Positions 23,806 through 32,198 of a DNA stretch of 64,000 nt are shown here, in pieces. The notes beneath the pieces were generated by a model. That model was given only the letters and a program-made list of their open reading frames with translations. It was not told where the DNA came from and did not search any database. The position numbers and the translations under genes are program-made. The DNA is from Stenotrophomonas raiganjensis (SeqCode) (GTDB lineage Bacteria > Pseudomonadota > Gammaproteobacteria > Xanthomonadales > Xanthomonadaceae), in contig NZ_JAUTXR010000181.1 of assembly GCF_030658505.1 (NCBI RefSeq), forward strand, positions 1 to 64,000, in the 5' to 3' direction. Numbering within the stretch: position 1 is the stretch's first letter; every line of letters begins with the position of its first letter.

Positions 23806-24905
23806 GCGCGGGGTACCGTTCGTGTGTCGCTGCAGCCGCGGACTTCAACGTTCTTGATGCGGCCCAGTACGCTGAAATGCTTCCCGAGTCGACCGCAAGG
23901 GCAATCGTCCTCGCCGTGGATCACGCCCAGGTCTTCGGTGAGCAGGCTGTGCCCCGGGTAACTGCCAGGCAGCAGGCTCAGCACCTGCACGGCACCTGCG
24001 GTTCCATTGGCTGTTGGGCTGAGATCCTGCAGGTCACGAATGATCACATCGGCATAAGCCGGTGCATGAAGATGACCGTGCTCGCACTCGAAGAAAATCG
24101 ATCCGACCTGCTCGACCATGCCGTAATAATTGTGGACGCGATCAATACCGAAGGTGCTGGAGAGCGAGGCCTTGTAAGCGGCATTGTCGACCTTCTGTTC
24201 GTCCATCTTCTTCCAGCCGCCGCCATGCACCAGCATGCTGCCTTCGGGGAAGCGCAGCGTTACGCCGTCGCGTGCGGCAGCCTGGACAAAGGACTGCCAG
24301 ACGATGAAGGTGAAGCCGAACAGCAGTACCGGTTCGTCCGGGGCGTTGGCCAGCCAGTGCGCCAGAGCTGCCCAGTCGGGCTGCAGCTGTTCGTCGAGCA
24401 GGTACAGATGGTCGCGGCCGAAGTTGGAGAAGCCCAGGATGCCGGCTGCGCGCGCGTTGAAGCGGCTGCGATCGCGCAGGAACGAGTCGTCGTCGATCAC
24501 CAGCATGCGCATCCGGCGGTTGCCGGCAAAGTGGGAGAAGATCCGCGTCAGGGCGCGGGTCTGCGCGCGTGCGGTTTCCGCGTCGAGGAAGATCCTCGAG
24601 ACGGCAGCGCCCGTGGTGCCGCTGGAAACCAGCGTGCGCAGTACCTGGTCGTCGGCGACGCTCTTCAGGTCGATCTGCTTGAACAGCCGGACCGGCAGCC
24701 AGGGCAGCGATTCCAGCGAGTCCGCCTGGCCGCCGCGCCACAATGCATCGAGCATGGCGCGGTAGGGCGGGCAGGACAGGTGGTGATGCCGGGTGAGCGA
24801 CTGCAGGCCGTCCAGCAGCCATTCGCGCTTGGCCTGGCGGCCCAGCCCATAGACCTCCGCTTCCAGCGCAGCCGCTGCCAGCGAACTGTCCGTGCCTGCG
24901 TTCAT
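23802..24905 (-). CDS. LuxE-like acyl-protein synthetase
   Basis: A 367-residue ANL-type protein of the LuxE family, which activates a carboxylic acid as acyl-AMP and moves it to its own cysteine or to a partner. LVSSGTTGAAVSRIFLD (about 90-106) is the nucleotide-binding loop, HNYYGMVEQVGSIFFEC the central motif, and a cysteine-containing tail (DDCPCGRLGKHFSVLGRIK) follows near residue 340. It overlaps both neighbours by four bases. LuxE-LuxC pairs are recurrent outside luminescence in surface-polysaccharide loci, but their substrate is unresolved. A second adenylating enzyme is encoded next to it. Confidence 0.85.
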   Translation of the reverse strand: MNAGTDSSLAAAALEAEVYGLGRQAKREWLLDGLQSLTRHHHLSCPPYRAMLDALWRGGQADSLESLPWLPVRLFKQIDLKSVADDQVLRTLVSSGTTGAAVSRIFLDAETARAQTRALTRIFSHFAGNRRMRMLVIDDDSFLRDRSRFNARAAGILGFSNFGRDHLYLLDEQLQPDWAALAHWLANAPDEPVLLFGFTFIVWQSFVQAAARDGVTLRFPEGSMLVHGGGWKKMDEQKVDNAAYKASLSSTFGIDRVHNYYGMVEQVGSIFFECEHGHLHAPAYADVIIRDLQDLSPTANGTAGAVQVLSLLPGSYPGHSLLTEDLGVIHGEDDCPCGRLGKHFSVLGRIKNVEVRGCSDTRTVPRA

Positions 24906-26299
24906 TGACGTGCTCCTTGCGCGGCGAGCTGCCGCAGCGACAGATAGTCGATCTTGCCGCTGGACAGCAGCGGCAGCGAATCCAGATGGATGCAGCGGAC
25001 CAGACCGCCGAACAGCTTGTAGCGCGCCTGCACCAGTTGGCGGACGTTGTCCTGCGCAGCGGGGGCATCGCCATGGCTGAATACGACCAGATCGTCGTCA
25101 TTGCCCGAGCAGGCGATCTGACGGCCGAGCGCGGTCGACAGCATCGCTTCCACTTCGTCGAGATTGACGCGGTTGCCGGAGATCTTCAGGAACCGTTTGG
25201 CGCGCCCGGTGATGTAATGGAACCCTTCGTCATCCACACGGGCCAGATCGCCCGTGCGAAGCAGGCCGTGCAGTTCGTCGGGGCGCGCAAGTCCTTCGCG
25301 CGAGGTGGCATAGCCCATCATGACATTGGGCCCCTCGTAGACCAGTTCACTGCTTTCCGCATCGACATGCATACGACCACCCGGCACCGCAATGCCGATG
25401 CTGCCGATCTTGTCCAGCAGCCGCTCGGAGGGAACATAGCTGATGCGGGGCGAGGCTTCGGTCTGGCCGTACATGACGAAGAACTGCAGGCCGTGGTCCT
25501 TGGCAGACTCGGCAAAATGCTGGACCAGTTCGTCGCGCAGGCGGCCACCGGCCTGGGTCAGCATGCGCAGGCTGGGCAGCTGCAGGCGCGCAAGGCCCAT
25601 GCGGCGCAGTATTTCGTAGGTGGCCGGAACCCCGGACAGGGAGGTGACCGCATTGCCGCGTGCGGCTTCCCAGAACTCGCGGGTCATCAGGCTGTCTTCG
25701 CTCAGCACCACGCAGCCACCACAGCCCAGATGGCTGTTGAGGATGGACATGCCAAACGAATAGGCCAACGGCAATGTGGTGATGGCGCGGTCTTCGGGAC
25801 CCAGGCCGAGATAGGCAACGATCGATGCCGTGTTCGCGGCCAGGCCCTGCGCGGACAACCGCACCAGCTTGGATGAACCCGTACTGCCCGATGTGCTCAG
25901 CAGCAGCGCCAGGTCGCCATGCGGCGATGGGAGCGTGAGGTGGGTTTCGCGCAGGTGGATGCCCAGAGTGCCTGCGACATGCACCGTCCGGTAACCCGCC
26001 GGCGCCGTGCCCGGCATGGCAAGCCAGTCCGGCGCGTACTGGGTCAGCAGCGCGTCCAGCAGCTCCGGGTCGACATCGGGCTGGATCAGCAGGGGTACCT
26101 GACGGGTACTGCGCAGGGCGCCCAGATAGAGCGCGACCGCGTCGATCGTGCTGGGCATCGCCAGCACGCCCATGCCCCGCCCGGCGGGCAGGTGCGTGGC
26201 CAGGGTATCGGCCAGCACGCCCAGTTCGTCATAACTGAGCGTCCGTGTTCCCTCGATGAGCGCAGTGCGGTTGCCGTGCGCCAACTGCCAGAACTGCAT
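24902..26299 (-). CDS. AMP-dependent acyl ligase (ANL family)
   Basis: A 465-residue adenylating enzyme. The P-loop is STSGSTGSSK (135-144), the A5 motif MYGQTEAS near residue 275, GRAKRFLKISGNRVNLDEVE the hinge/A8 region (about 384-403), and SSGKIDYL near 455 carries the catalytic lysine. With 465 residues it is shorter than most acetyl-CoA synthetases and resembles acyl-ACP ligases of biosynthetic clusters. It most likely loads a carboxylic acid on the acyl carrier protein encoded two genes upstream. The start abuts the FabG-like stop directly. The acid is unknown; a short hydroxy- or keto-acid is plausible given the reductase. Confidence 0.85.
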   Translation of the reverse strand: MQFWQLAHGNRTALIEGTRTLSYDELGVLADTLATHLPAGRGMGVLAMPSTIDAVALYLGALRSTRQVPLLIQPDVDPELLDALLTQYAPDWLAMPGTAPAGYRTVHVAGTLGIHLRETHLTLPSPHGDLALLLSTSGSTGSSKLVRLSAQGLAANTASIVAYLGLGPEDRAITTLPLAYSFGMSILNSHLGCGGCVVLSEDSLMTREFWEAARGNAVTSLSGVPATYEILRRMGLARLQLPSLRMLTQAGGRLRDELVQHFAESAKDHGLQFFVMYGQTEASPRISYVPSERLLDKIGSIGIAVPGGRMHVDAESSELVYEGPNVMMGYATSREGLARPDELHGLLRTGDLARVDDEGFHYITGRAKRFLKISGNRVNLDEVEAMLSTALGRQIACSGNDDDLVVFSHGDAPAAQDNVRQLVQARYKLFGGLVRCIHLDSLPLLSSGKIDYLSLRQLAAQGARQ

Positions 26300-27046
26300 T
26301 CAGACCACCATCTGTCCGTCGATGCCGATGATCTGGCCTGTGATGTAGGCGGAGCTGTCGCCGAGCAGGAACGCGACCAGCTCGGCCACTTCGCGCGGCG
26401 TTCCTGCGCGGCCCATGCCGATCGATTCCACCCGCTTGGCGTGGGCGGCCTGCGGCATGGCGCGGGTCATGTCGGTATCGATGAAACCCGGCGAAATCGC
26501 ATTCACGCGAATGCCCTTGGCAGCCAGTTCCTTCGACGCGGATCGGGTTGCACCGACCAGTGCCGCCTTGCTTGCCGAATACAGGCTCAATCCTGCAGCG
26601 CCATTGACGCCCATGATCGAGACGAGGTTGACGATGCTGCCCTTCCGGGTTCGCGCCATCAACCGGCTTGCATACTGCATCATCATCAACGGCGCTTTGA
26701 CATTCACCGCCAGCACGCGGTCGATGTCTTCGGCACGGATCATGCCCAGAAGACCTTCGTGCAGGACCCCTGCGTTGTTCACCAGCCCATCCAGGCGGCC
26801 GAACTGGTTGAATATCTGCTTGAACACGGCGGCCACCGCATCGACGTCGGCCAGATCGATGACCGCGACCATCGGTTCCGGTGCCCCCTGTGCGGTGACC
26901 TCGGCGGCGAGCGCGCGCAGCGCGTCGTCATCGCGCGCGACGATCACCAGCTGGACGTGCTGTGCTGCCAGCAGTTCGCAGATGGCCCGGCCGATGCCTC
27001 GCGAGGCCCCGGTAACCACGACAACGGGAGCGTGGGTGCCCGTCAT
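26300..27046 (-). CDS. FabG-like 3-oxoacyl-ACP reductase (SDR)
   Basis: A 248-residue classical short-chain dehydrogenase. TGASRGIG (about 12-19) binds NADP(H), NNAG is at about 90, the catalytic Ser-Tyr-Lys set lies in VSIMGVNGAAGLSLYSASKAAL-type sequence, and PGFIDTDMT is the usual product-side loop. Between an acyl carrier protein and an acyl-AMP ligase it probably reduces a 3-oxoacyl-ACP to the 3-hydroxyacyl form. This would give a hydroxyacyl group to be placed on an amino sugar. It lies two bases after the carrier-protein stop. General fatty-acid FabG would not be expected at this place. Confidence 0.88.
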   Translation of the reverse strand: MTGTHAPVVVVTGASRGIGRAICELLAAQHVQLVIVARDDDALRALAAEVTAQGAPEPMVAVIDLADVDAVAAVFKQIFNQFGRLDGLVNNAGVLHEGLLGMIRAEDIDRVLAVNVKAPLMMMQYASRLMARTRKGSIVNLVSIMGVNGAAGLSLYSASKAALVGATRSASKELAAKGIRVNAISPGFIDTDMTRAMPQAAHAKRVESIGMGRAGTPREVAELVAFLLGDSSAYITGQIIGIDGQMVV

Positions 27047-27048
27047 TG

Positions 27049-27297
27049 TCAGACAGCAGCGCCGTGCTTGCGCAGGATTTCGCGCGCCTTGCCGACCGAG
27101 CTCATGTCGATCACTTCGTCCATGTCGATCATGACGTTGAACGCTTCTTCCAGTGCGGCGACCACGGACATGTGCGCGATCGAATCCCACTGCGGAATGG
27201 TGTTGTAGCGCAGTTCGTCAGTCACCTGGGAGGCATCGATGCCCAACACGCGGGCGAACACGGCTACAACCTGGTCTTCGTTGCTGGAGTTGCTCAT
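27049..27297 (-). CDS. Dedicated acyl carrier protein
   Basis: An 82-residue acidic four-helix protein. The phosphopantetheine serine is Ser39 in PQWDSIAHMS (a DSxxH rather than the DSLxx of fatty-acid ACP), followed by the recognition helix and FNVMIDMDEVIDM. Such divergent ACPs are common in secondary pathways and in O-antigen loci that attach unusual acyl groups. Its start overlaps the GNAT gene stop by four bases, so it is co-translated with its likely consumer, the WecD-like acyltransferase. Confidence 0.92.
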   Translation of the reverse strand: MSNSSNEDQVVAVFARVLGIDASQVTDELRYNTIPQWDSIAHMSVVAALEEAFNVMIDMDEVIDMSSVGKAREILRKHGAAV

Positions 27298-28055
27298 AGG
27301 AATTTCCGGAACCCGTTAAGAGATGAATTGAATTGGAAGCCAAGCCGGGCATACAGATTGATGATGCCGGTATTGGCGGCGGACACCAGCGTCGTGCAGC
27401 GCTGGATATCCCTGGTAGCCAGCGATTGCAGGGCAGTGACCCATAGCGGCATGGCCAGCATGGCGTACGGGGCGGCTGCACCTGTCAGCAGCAGCTCTGC
27501 CCTGTGCTCGTCGGCGAAGACTCGTTCTGCATGGAAGCCAATGACACGGCCGCGTGATTCCGCGGTTTGGACCAGCTGGGCGTTGACCAGGTCCTCGATC
27601 CAGTTGGCGGTGCGAAGACGTGCGTGTGCAGGGTCGATGGCAGGGTCTTCCAGAAAACGGCCATGCCCGAAGTCGTCGGCGGCGATGGACCGCAGCAACG
27701 GAATGTCCGCAGCAATGGCCGGCCGCAGCGTAGGCAGCATCCCGCGCGGGACCGCAGGCAGTTGCCCCATGCCGCTGCGTGACACGGTCAGTGACGTTTC
27801 AACGAACTGGAAGCCACAGCCGAGCACCGCAGCACGCAACGCATGCGCATTGGCATCGATGCGACCGAACAGGTAGTGGACACCCTGCTGCCTGGCCCAG
27901 GCCTGGGCCTGGTCGAGCATTGCGGCCGCCTGGTCCGTGGTGGCCGCATCCAAACGGACGATCTCGGCAGTGGTGCAGCCCAGCGCGCGCTCATCCCAGG
28001 GCGTCAGGCGCGCCTCGACCACGCTGCCGCCTGCCTGCAGAGACAAGTGGCTCAT
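27294..28055 (-). CDS. WecD/RffC-like GNAT N-acyltransferase
   Basis: A 253-residue protein that resembles E. coli WecD (dTDP-Fuc4N N-acetyltransferase): an N-terminal domain opening LTPWDERALGCTTAEIVRLD and a GNAT domain with LRPAIAADIPLLRSIA, GHGRFLEDP..DPAHARLRTANWIED and a C-terminal NTGIINLYARLGFQF acyl-donor helix and strand. WecD acylates the 4-amino group of dTDP-Fuc4N, the product of RffA from the same operon. With an ACP and a loading system encoded beside it, this version may use an acyl-ACP instead of acetyl-CoA. That switch is inferred. The overlap with the GT2 gene is ATGA. Confidence 0.75.
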   Translation of the reverse strand: MSHLSLQAGGSVVEARLTPWDERALGCTTAEIVRLDAATTDQAAAMLDQAQAWARQQGVHYLFGRIDANAHALRAAVLGCGFQFVETSLTVSRSGMGQLPAVPRGMLPTLRPAIAADIPLLRSIAADDFGHGRFLEDPAIDPAHARLRTANWIEDLVNAQLVQTAESRGRVIGFHAERVFADEHRAELLLTGAAAPYAMLAMPLWVTALQSLATRDIQRCTTLVSAANTGIINLYARLGFQFNSSLNGFRKFL

Positions 28056-29023
28056 GGAGCTTCTCCGCGAACGGTCGTTTCAGAGACGATGTAGTAGGGG
28101 CGCCGTTGCACATTGCGGAAGACCTGGCCGACGTACAGCCCCACAACGCCCATGGAGAACATCATCAATCCGCCAATCAGCCAGATTGCGGCGATGATCG
28201 AGGTGTAACCCGCAACCTGGATGTCGCCGTCCCACCATCGCCAGATGCTGATGGCCACCATGACGAAGGCGACCAGCGCGCAGAACATGCCAGTGCCGGC
28301 CACCATGCGCAGCGGCTTCTCCGAGTAACCCAGGGCGATGTTCATGGCCAGCCGCAACAGGCGCCGCAGGGTGTAGGACGATTCACCCTCTGCGCGCTGC
28401 TGGTGGCGTACGGGAAGCTTGCCCGTGCGGAAGCCGGCCCATTTCACCATCAGCGGGAACGAGCGATCACGTTCCGGCATTGCACAGACCGCGTCGATGA
28501 CCTTGCGGTGGAATATGCCGAAATTGGCCGTGGAAGGGTCCTGCGGCACGCCGGTCAGCCAGCCCAGCACCGCAAAGAACCCCCACGACGAGAGGCGCTT
28601 GAGCGGGGTGTCCATGCGCTGTATCCGCTGCGCGAACACGGCTTCAAACTGCTCATCCACCGCCTTGCGGTACAGGCCGGGAATTTCTGCAGGAACATCC
28701 TGCAGGTCGCAATCCATGACGACCGTCCAACGGCCCTGGGCATGCTCGATGCCGGCTGAAATGGCCGAGTGCTGCCCGAAATTTCGCGAGAGCTTCAGGC
28801 CCTTGAGCCAAGGCCGGCTGGCGGCCAGCTCCTCGATGCGCGGCCATGCGCCGTCAGGGCTGGCGTCGTCGACCAGGATCATCTCGAACGACACGCCCAT
28901 GGATCCTGCCGCAGCCTGGACCTGATCGACGAGATCTTCCAGGCACCCTTTACAGCCATAGACAGGCGCGACGACCGACAGTTCGACCGGCGGCTGCGGA
29001 GGGGAAGGCGGAACAGCGGTCAT
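28052..29023 (-). CDS. GT2 polyprenyl-phosphate glycosyltransferase (GtrB/ArnC-like)
   Basis: A 323-residue DPM1-like enzyme. The GT-A domain (to about 215) shows LSVVAPVYGCKGCLEDLV, ILVDDASPDG, DCDLQD (the DxD metal site) and the QRAEGESSY motif; two C-terminal helices (about 236-258 and 270-292) anchor it to the inner membrane. This family moves a sugar from a nucleotide to undecaprenyl phosphate for use in the periplasm. It is the first gene of the ten-gene minus-strand operon. The ATG at 29023 is preferred because an earlier in-frame start would give an unrelated Arg-rich extension. Its donor is probably the N-acylated dTDP-amino sugar made by the neighbours. Confidence 0.88.
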   Translation of the reverse strand: MTAVPPSPPQPPVELSVVAPVYGCKGCLEDLVDQVQAAAGSMGVSFEMILVDDASPDGAWPRIEELAASRPWLKGLKLSRNFGQHSAISAGIEHAQGRWTVVMDCDLQDVPAEIPGLYRKAVDEQFEAVFAQRIQRMDTPLKRLSSWGFFAVLGWLTGVPQDPSTANFGIFHRKVIDAVCAMPERDRSFPLMVKWAGFRTGKLPVRHQQRAEGESSYTLRRLLRLAMNIALGYSEKPLRMVAGTGMFCALVAFVMVAISIWRWWDGDIQVAGYTSIIAAIWLIGGLMMFSMGVVGLYVGQVFRNVQRRPYYIVSETTVRGEAP

Positions 29024-29178
29024 GGAGTGGTGGGCCTCGGCGCCATCTTCAGGGAAATCGGAACCATCGCGCCGGCGCATCCGCCTGCAGGGGGTAAATC
29101 CGACAACGGAAGAGTATAGACGCCCGGGCAGGGTCCGGCATGACGGCGGCGGCGCAGGCGCCGCCGCCGTCGCTTGAG
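29024..29178. other. Gap between etfA and the acyl-sugar operon
   Basis: It holds the probable start of the minus-strand operon. TATACT (complement of 29112-29117) is a good -10 on the minus strand, but no clear -35 stands 17 bases before it, so the promoter call is weak. A 14-bp GC-rich hairpin behind etfA is listed separately. Confidence 0.4.
29142..29171 (-). terminator. GC-rich hairpin after etfA
   Basis: GACGGCGGCGGCGC (29142-29155) pairs perfectly with GCGCCGCCGCCGTC (29158-29171). It follows the etfA stop by seven bases. No U-tract follows. Confidence 0.55.
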
Positions 29179-30117
29179 TCAGAGCGCCTTTTCCAGCTCC
29201 GGCAGGATCGCAAACAGATCCCCCACCAGGCCGATATCGGCAATCTCGAAGATCGGCGCATCGCCGTCCTTGTTGATCGCGACGATCGTGCCGGCATCCT
29301 TGATGCCGGTCAGGTGCTGGATCGCACCGCTGATGCCGACGGCCACGTACAGTTCCGGCGCGATGATCTTGCCGGTCTGGCCGACCTGCAGGTCGCTGGG
29401 CACGTAGCCGGCATCGACCGCGGCGCGCGAGGCGCCGACGGCGGCACCGAGCTTGTCGGCCAGCTGGAAGATGACCTTGAAGTTCTCTTCCGAGCCGACG
29501 CCACGGCCGCCGGAGACCACGCGCTTGGCGCTCTGCAGGTCCGGGCGGTCGCTGGCACCGGCGGCCAGGCCGACGAAGCGGGTGTGGGTCGGCAGCGCAG
29601 CGTCAACGCTGGCCGCTTCGATGGCGGCACTGCCGCCCTGGGCGGCTTCCGGCCACGACGCGGCGCGCACGGTGGCGACCACGATCTGGTCGGCCGGGGC
29701 TTCCACGGTGATGATCGCGTTGCCGGCGTAGATCGGGCGCTTGAAGGTATGGCTGCCTTCAACGCTCATCAGGTCGGAGACCTGGTTGACGCCGAGCAGG
29801 GCAGCCACGCACGGCATCAGGTCCTTGCCGAAGGTGGTGGACGGGCCGAACACGTGGGTGTAGCCCTTGGCCAGCTGTGCGATCTGCGGCGCCAGTACCT
29901 GGGCGATGGCCTGCGCGTTGGCGGCGTTGGCGACGGTCAGGACCTTGGCGACGCCGGCGATCTTCGCGGCCTCGGCGGCGACCGCGGCCGGGTCGGCGGC
30001 CAGCACCAGCACGTCGATGCTGGCGCCGCTGATGGCGGCAGCAGCGCTGACGGTCTTGGCGGTGGCGGCGTTGAGCTTGCCGTCGTGGTGCTCGGCGATG
30101 ACGAGAATCCTGCTCAT
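29179..30117 (-). CDS. etfA: Electron transfer flavoprotein alpha subunit
   Basis: A 312-residue FAD-binding subunit of the heterodimeric electron carrier that passes electrons from acyl-CoA dehydrogenases to ETF-ubiquinone oxidoreductase. The C-terminal FAD domain has [33 protein letters not shown] and [18 protein letters not shown], the family signature. It overlaps etfB by one base (TAATG), so both are made together. In Xanthomonas the etf genes mark the right border of the O-antigen locus, exactly as here. Confidence 0.97.
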   Translation of the reverse strand: MSRILVIAEHHDGKLNAATAKTVSAAAAISGASIDVLVLAADPAAVAAEAAKIAGVAKVLTVANAANAQAIAQVLAPQIAQLAKGYTHVFGPSTTFGKDLMPCVAALLGVNQVSDLMSVEGSHTFKRPIYAGNAIITVEAPADQIVVATVRAASWPEAAQGGSAAIEAASVDAALPTHTRFVGLAAGASDRPDLQSAKRVVSGGRGVGSEENFKVIFQLADKLGAAVGASRAAVDAGYVPSDLQVGQTGKIIAPELYVAVGISGAIQHLTGIKDAGTIVAINKDGDAPIFEIADIGLVGDLFAILPELEKAL

Positions 30118-30863
30118 TACAGCAACCCCTTCTGCTTGAGTGCGGCAACCAGTTCGGCCGCGTCCTTGACCATCACGCCCTTGCTGCGCTTGGACGGCGC
30201 GGCGTACTGGGTGGTCTTGAAGGTGTCGGCGGCTTCAACACCGAGGTCGGCCAGCTGCAGGGTTTCCAGCGGCTTGGCCTTGGCCTTCATGATGTCCGGC
30301 AGCTTGATGAAGCGCGGCTCGTTCAGGCGCAGGTCGGTGGTGACTACGGCCGGCAGGTCCACTTCCAGCGTTTCCAGGCCGGCGTCGACTTCACGGGTCA
30401 CCGTGGCCTTGCCGTCGGCAATGTCCAGCTTGCTGGCGAAGGTCGCCTGCGGGCGGCCCCACAGCGTGGCCAGCATCTGGCCGGTCTGGTTGGCGTCGTC
30501 GTCGATGGCCTGCTTGCCGAGGATCACCAGGTCCGGCTGCTCCTTCTCGATCAGCTTGAGCAGGGTGCGTGCGGCGGTCAGCGGCTGGATGGCCTGGTCG
30601 GTGACCACATGGACCGCGCGGTTGGCGCCCATGGCCAGGCCGTTGCGCAGATGCGCCTGGGCATCGGCCGGAGCAATGGTGGCGACCACGACTTCGCTGG
30701 CGATGCCCTTATCGCGCAGGCGCAGGGCTTCTTCCAGGGCGATTTCATCGAAGGGGTTGGGGGACAGCTTGACGCCGTCGGTGACCACGCCGGAACCGTC
30801 CGGCTTGACCTGAATGCGGACGTTGTAGTCCACCACGCGCTTGTACGCGACGAGGATTTTCAT
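30117..30863 (-). CDS. etfB: Electron transfer flavoprotein beta subunit
   Basis: A 248-residue AMP-binding subunit of ETF. MKILVAYKRVVDYNVRI and SPNPFDEIALEEALRL at the N-terminus, LGKQAIDDDANQTGQML in the middle, and VTREVDAGLETLEVDLPAVVTTDLRLNEPR (recognition-loop region) are conserved. It is first in the etfBA operon, divergent from rmlB across 265 bases. Confidence 0.97.
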   Translation of the reverse strand: MKILVAYKRVVDYNVRIQVKPDGSGVVTDGVKLSPNPFDEIALEEALRLRDKGIASEVVVATIAPADAQAHLRNGLAMGANRAVHVVTDQAIQPLTAARTLLKLIEKEQPDLVILGKQAIDDDANQTGQMLATLWGRPQATFASKLDIADGKATVTREVDAGLETLEVDLPAVVTTDLRLNEPRFIKLPDIMKAKAKPLETLQLADLGVEAADTFKTTQYAAPSKRSKGVMVKDAAELVAALKQKGLL

Positions 30864-30938
30864 CTGGTACGGGGTCCTTCACTAAACAGAGAGAACATCC
30901 GGTCCTGGAACAGCAACCGGTTCGGGGGTGGGACCCCG

Positions 30939-30968
30939 ATTCTAGCTGGCTTGGGGCGACCATGCGAA
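30939..30968 (-). promoter_or_regulatory. Candidate promoter of etfBA
   Basis: On the minus strand TTCGCA (complement of 30963-30968) and TAGAAT (complement of 30939-30944) are spaced by 18 bases, about 75 bases before the etfB ATG. A palindromic CGGGGTCCCACCCCCG lies near the expected transcription start. Confidence 0.4.
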
Positions 30969-31128
30969 TGCGTATGGTGACTGCTTCGGCTGTTGCGATG
31001 CAGCAATGCAGTCGGCCTGAGTTCACTTGTGTGATCGCGTGTTACCGCAGGCCCGTTGTATCCTTAAACGTTGCATTGTCGTGGCCATGAAGGCCCCGTC
31101 TCACGAATCACGATCAGGAGAACAGGTA

Positions 31129-32184
31129 GTGCCTACATGGCTTGTCACCGGCGGCGCCGGATTCATTGGCGGTAACTTCGTTCTCGAGGCCGTCGCGCGC
31201 GGCGTCAAGGTCATCAACCTCGATGTGCTGACCTACGCCGGCAACCTGAAGACCCTGTCCAGTCTGGACGGCAACCCCAACCACCTGTTCGTGCAGGGCG
31301 ACATCGGCGACCGTGATCTGGTCGCCCGCCTGCTGGCCGAACATCGGCCGGATGCCGTGGTGAATTTCGCCGCTGAAAGCCACGTTGATCGCTCCATCGA
31401 CGGTCCCGGCGCCTTCATCCAGACCAACGTGGTCGGCACCCTGGGCCTGCTGGAGGCCGTGCGCGATTACTGGAAGGCGCTGCCGGCCGAGCAGGGCACG
31501 GCGTTCCGCTTCCTGCACGTGTCCACTGACGAGGTGTACGGCACCCTGGGCGAGACCGGCAAATTCAGCGAAACCACCCCGTACGCCCCGAATTCGCCGT
31601 ACTCGGCCTCGAAGGCGGCTTCGGATCACCTGGTCCGTGCCTTCCACCACACCTACGGGCTGCCGGTGCTGACCACCAACTGCTCCAACAATTACGGCCC
31701 GTACCACTTCCCCGAGAAGCTGATCCCGCTGGTGATCGCCAAGGCGCTGGCTGGCGAGCCGCTGCCGGTGTACGGCGATGGCAAGCAGGTGCGCGACTGG
31801 CTGTTCGTGTCCGACCACTGCGAAGCGATCCGCACCGTGCTGGCCAAGGGCCAGGTCGGCGAGACCTACAATGTCGGCGGCAACTCGGAAAAGCAGAACA
31901 TTGAAGTGGTGCAGGCCATCTGCGCACTGCTGGACCAGCGCCGCCCGCGCGCGGATGGCCAGCCGCGCAGCAGTCAGATCACCTATGTCACCGACCGCCC
32001 CGGCCATGACCGCCGCTATGCGATCGATGCGTCCAAGCTGAAGAACGACCTGGGCTGGGAACCGGCCTACACCTTCGAGCAGGGCATCACCTTCACCGTC
32101 GACTGGTACCTGGACAACCAGGAATGGGTCAACGGCGTGCTGGATGGCAGCTACCGCCTGCAGCGCATCGGCACTGCCGCCTGA
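31129..32184 (+). CDS. rmlB: dTDP-glucose 4,6-dehydratase
   Basis: A 351-residue extended SDR enzyme making dTDP-4-keto-6-deoxyglucose from dTDP-glucose. [10 protein letters not shown] binds NAD, STDEVYG carries the catalytic Thr-Asp-Glu, and YSASKA the Tyr-Lys pair. I chose GTG at 31129 because AGGAG (31116-31120) sits eight bases before it and the Rossmann motif then begins at residue 7; the in-frame start upstream adds an unconserved tail. The product feeds both RmlC/D (dTDP-rhamnose) and RffA of the nearby acyl-sugar operon. Confidence 0.95.
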   Translation: MPTWLVTGGAGFIGGNFVLEAVARGVKVINLDVLTYAGNLKTLSSLDGNPNHLFVQGDIGDRDLVARLLAEHRPDAVVNFAAESHVDRSIDGPGAFIQTNVVGTLGLLEAVRDYWKALPAEQGTAFRFLHVSTDEVYGTLGETGKFSETTPYAPNSPYSASKAASDHLVRAFHHTYGLPVLTTNCSNNYGPYHFPEKLIPLVIAKALAGEPLPVYGDGKQVRDWLFVSDHCEAIRTVLAKGQVGETYNVGGNSEKQNIEVVQAICALLDQRRPRADGQPRSSQITYVTDRPGHDRRYAIDASKLKNDLGWEPAYTFEQGITFTVDWYLDNQEWVNGVLDGSYRLQRIGTAA

Positions 32185-32198
32185 GGCTGGGAGAGAAC

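Noticed and set aside
22579..24905. Bioluminescence genes
   Set aside because: LuxC- and LuxE-like proteins are present, but luciferase subunits and LuxD are absent, and the operon is about sugars and acyl groups.
11289..29023. Enterobacterial common antigen (wec) locus
   Set aside because: RffA and a WecD-like protein are present, but wecA, wecB, wecC, wecF, wzxE and wzyE are not; the ABC exporter and ACP set point to a different glycan.
29140..30813. Plus-strand frame of 557 codons antisense to etfA/etfB
   Set aside because: Both etf genes are unmistakable on the minus strand, and the antisense frame has no conserved motif.
31027..31128. Longer RmlB start at 31027
   Set aside because: The extra 34 residues are not conserved, while GTG 31129 has AGGAG at good distance and gives the usual protein length.
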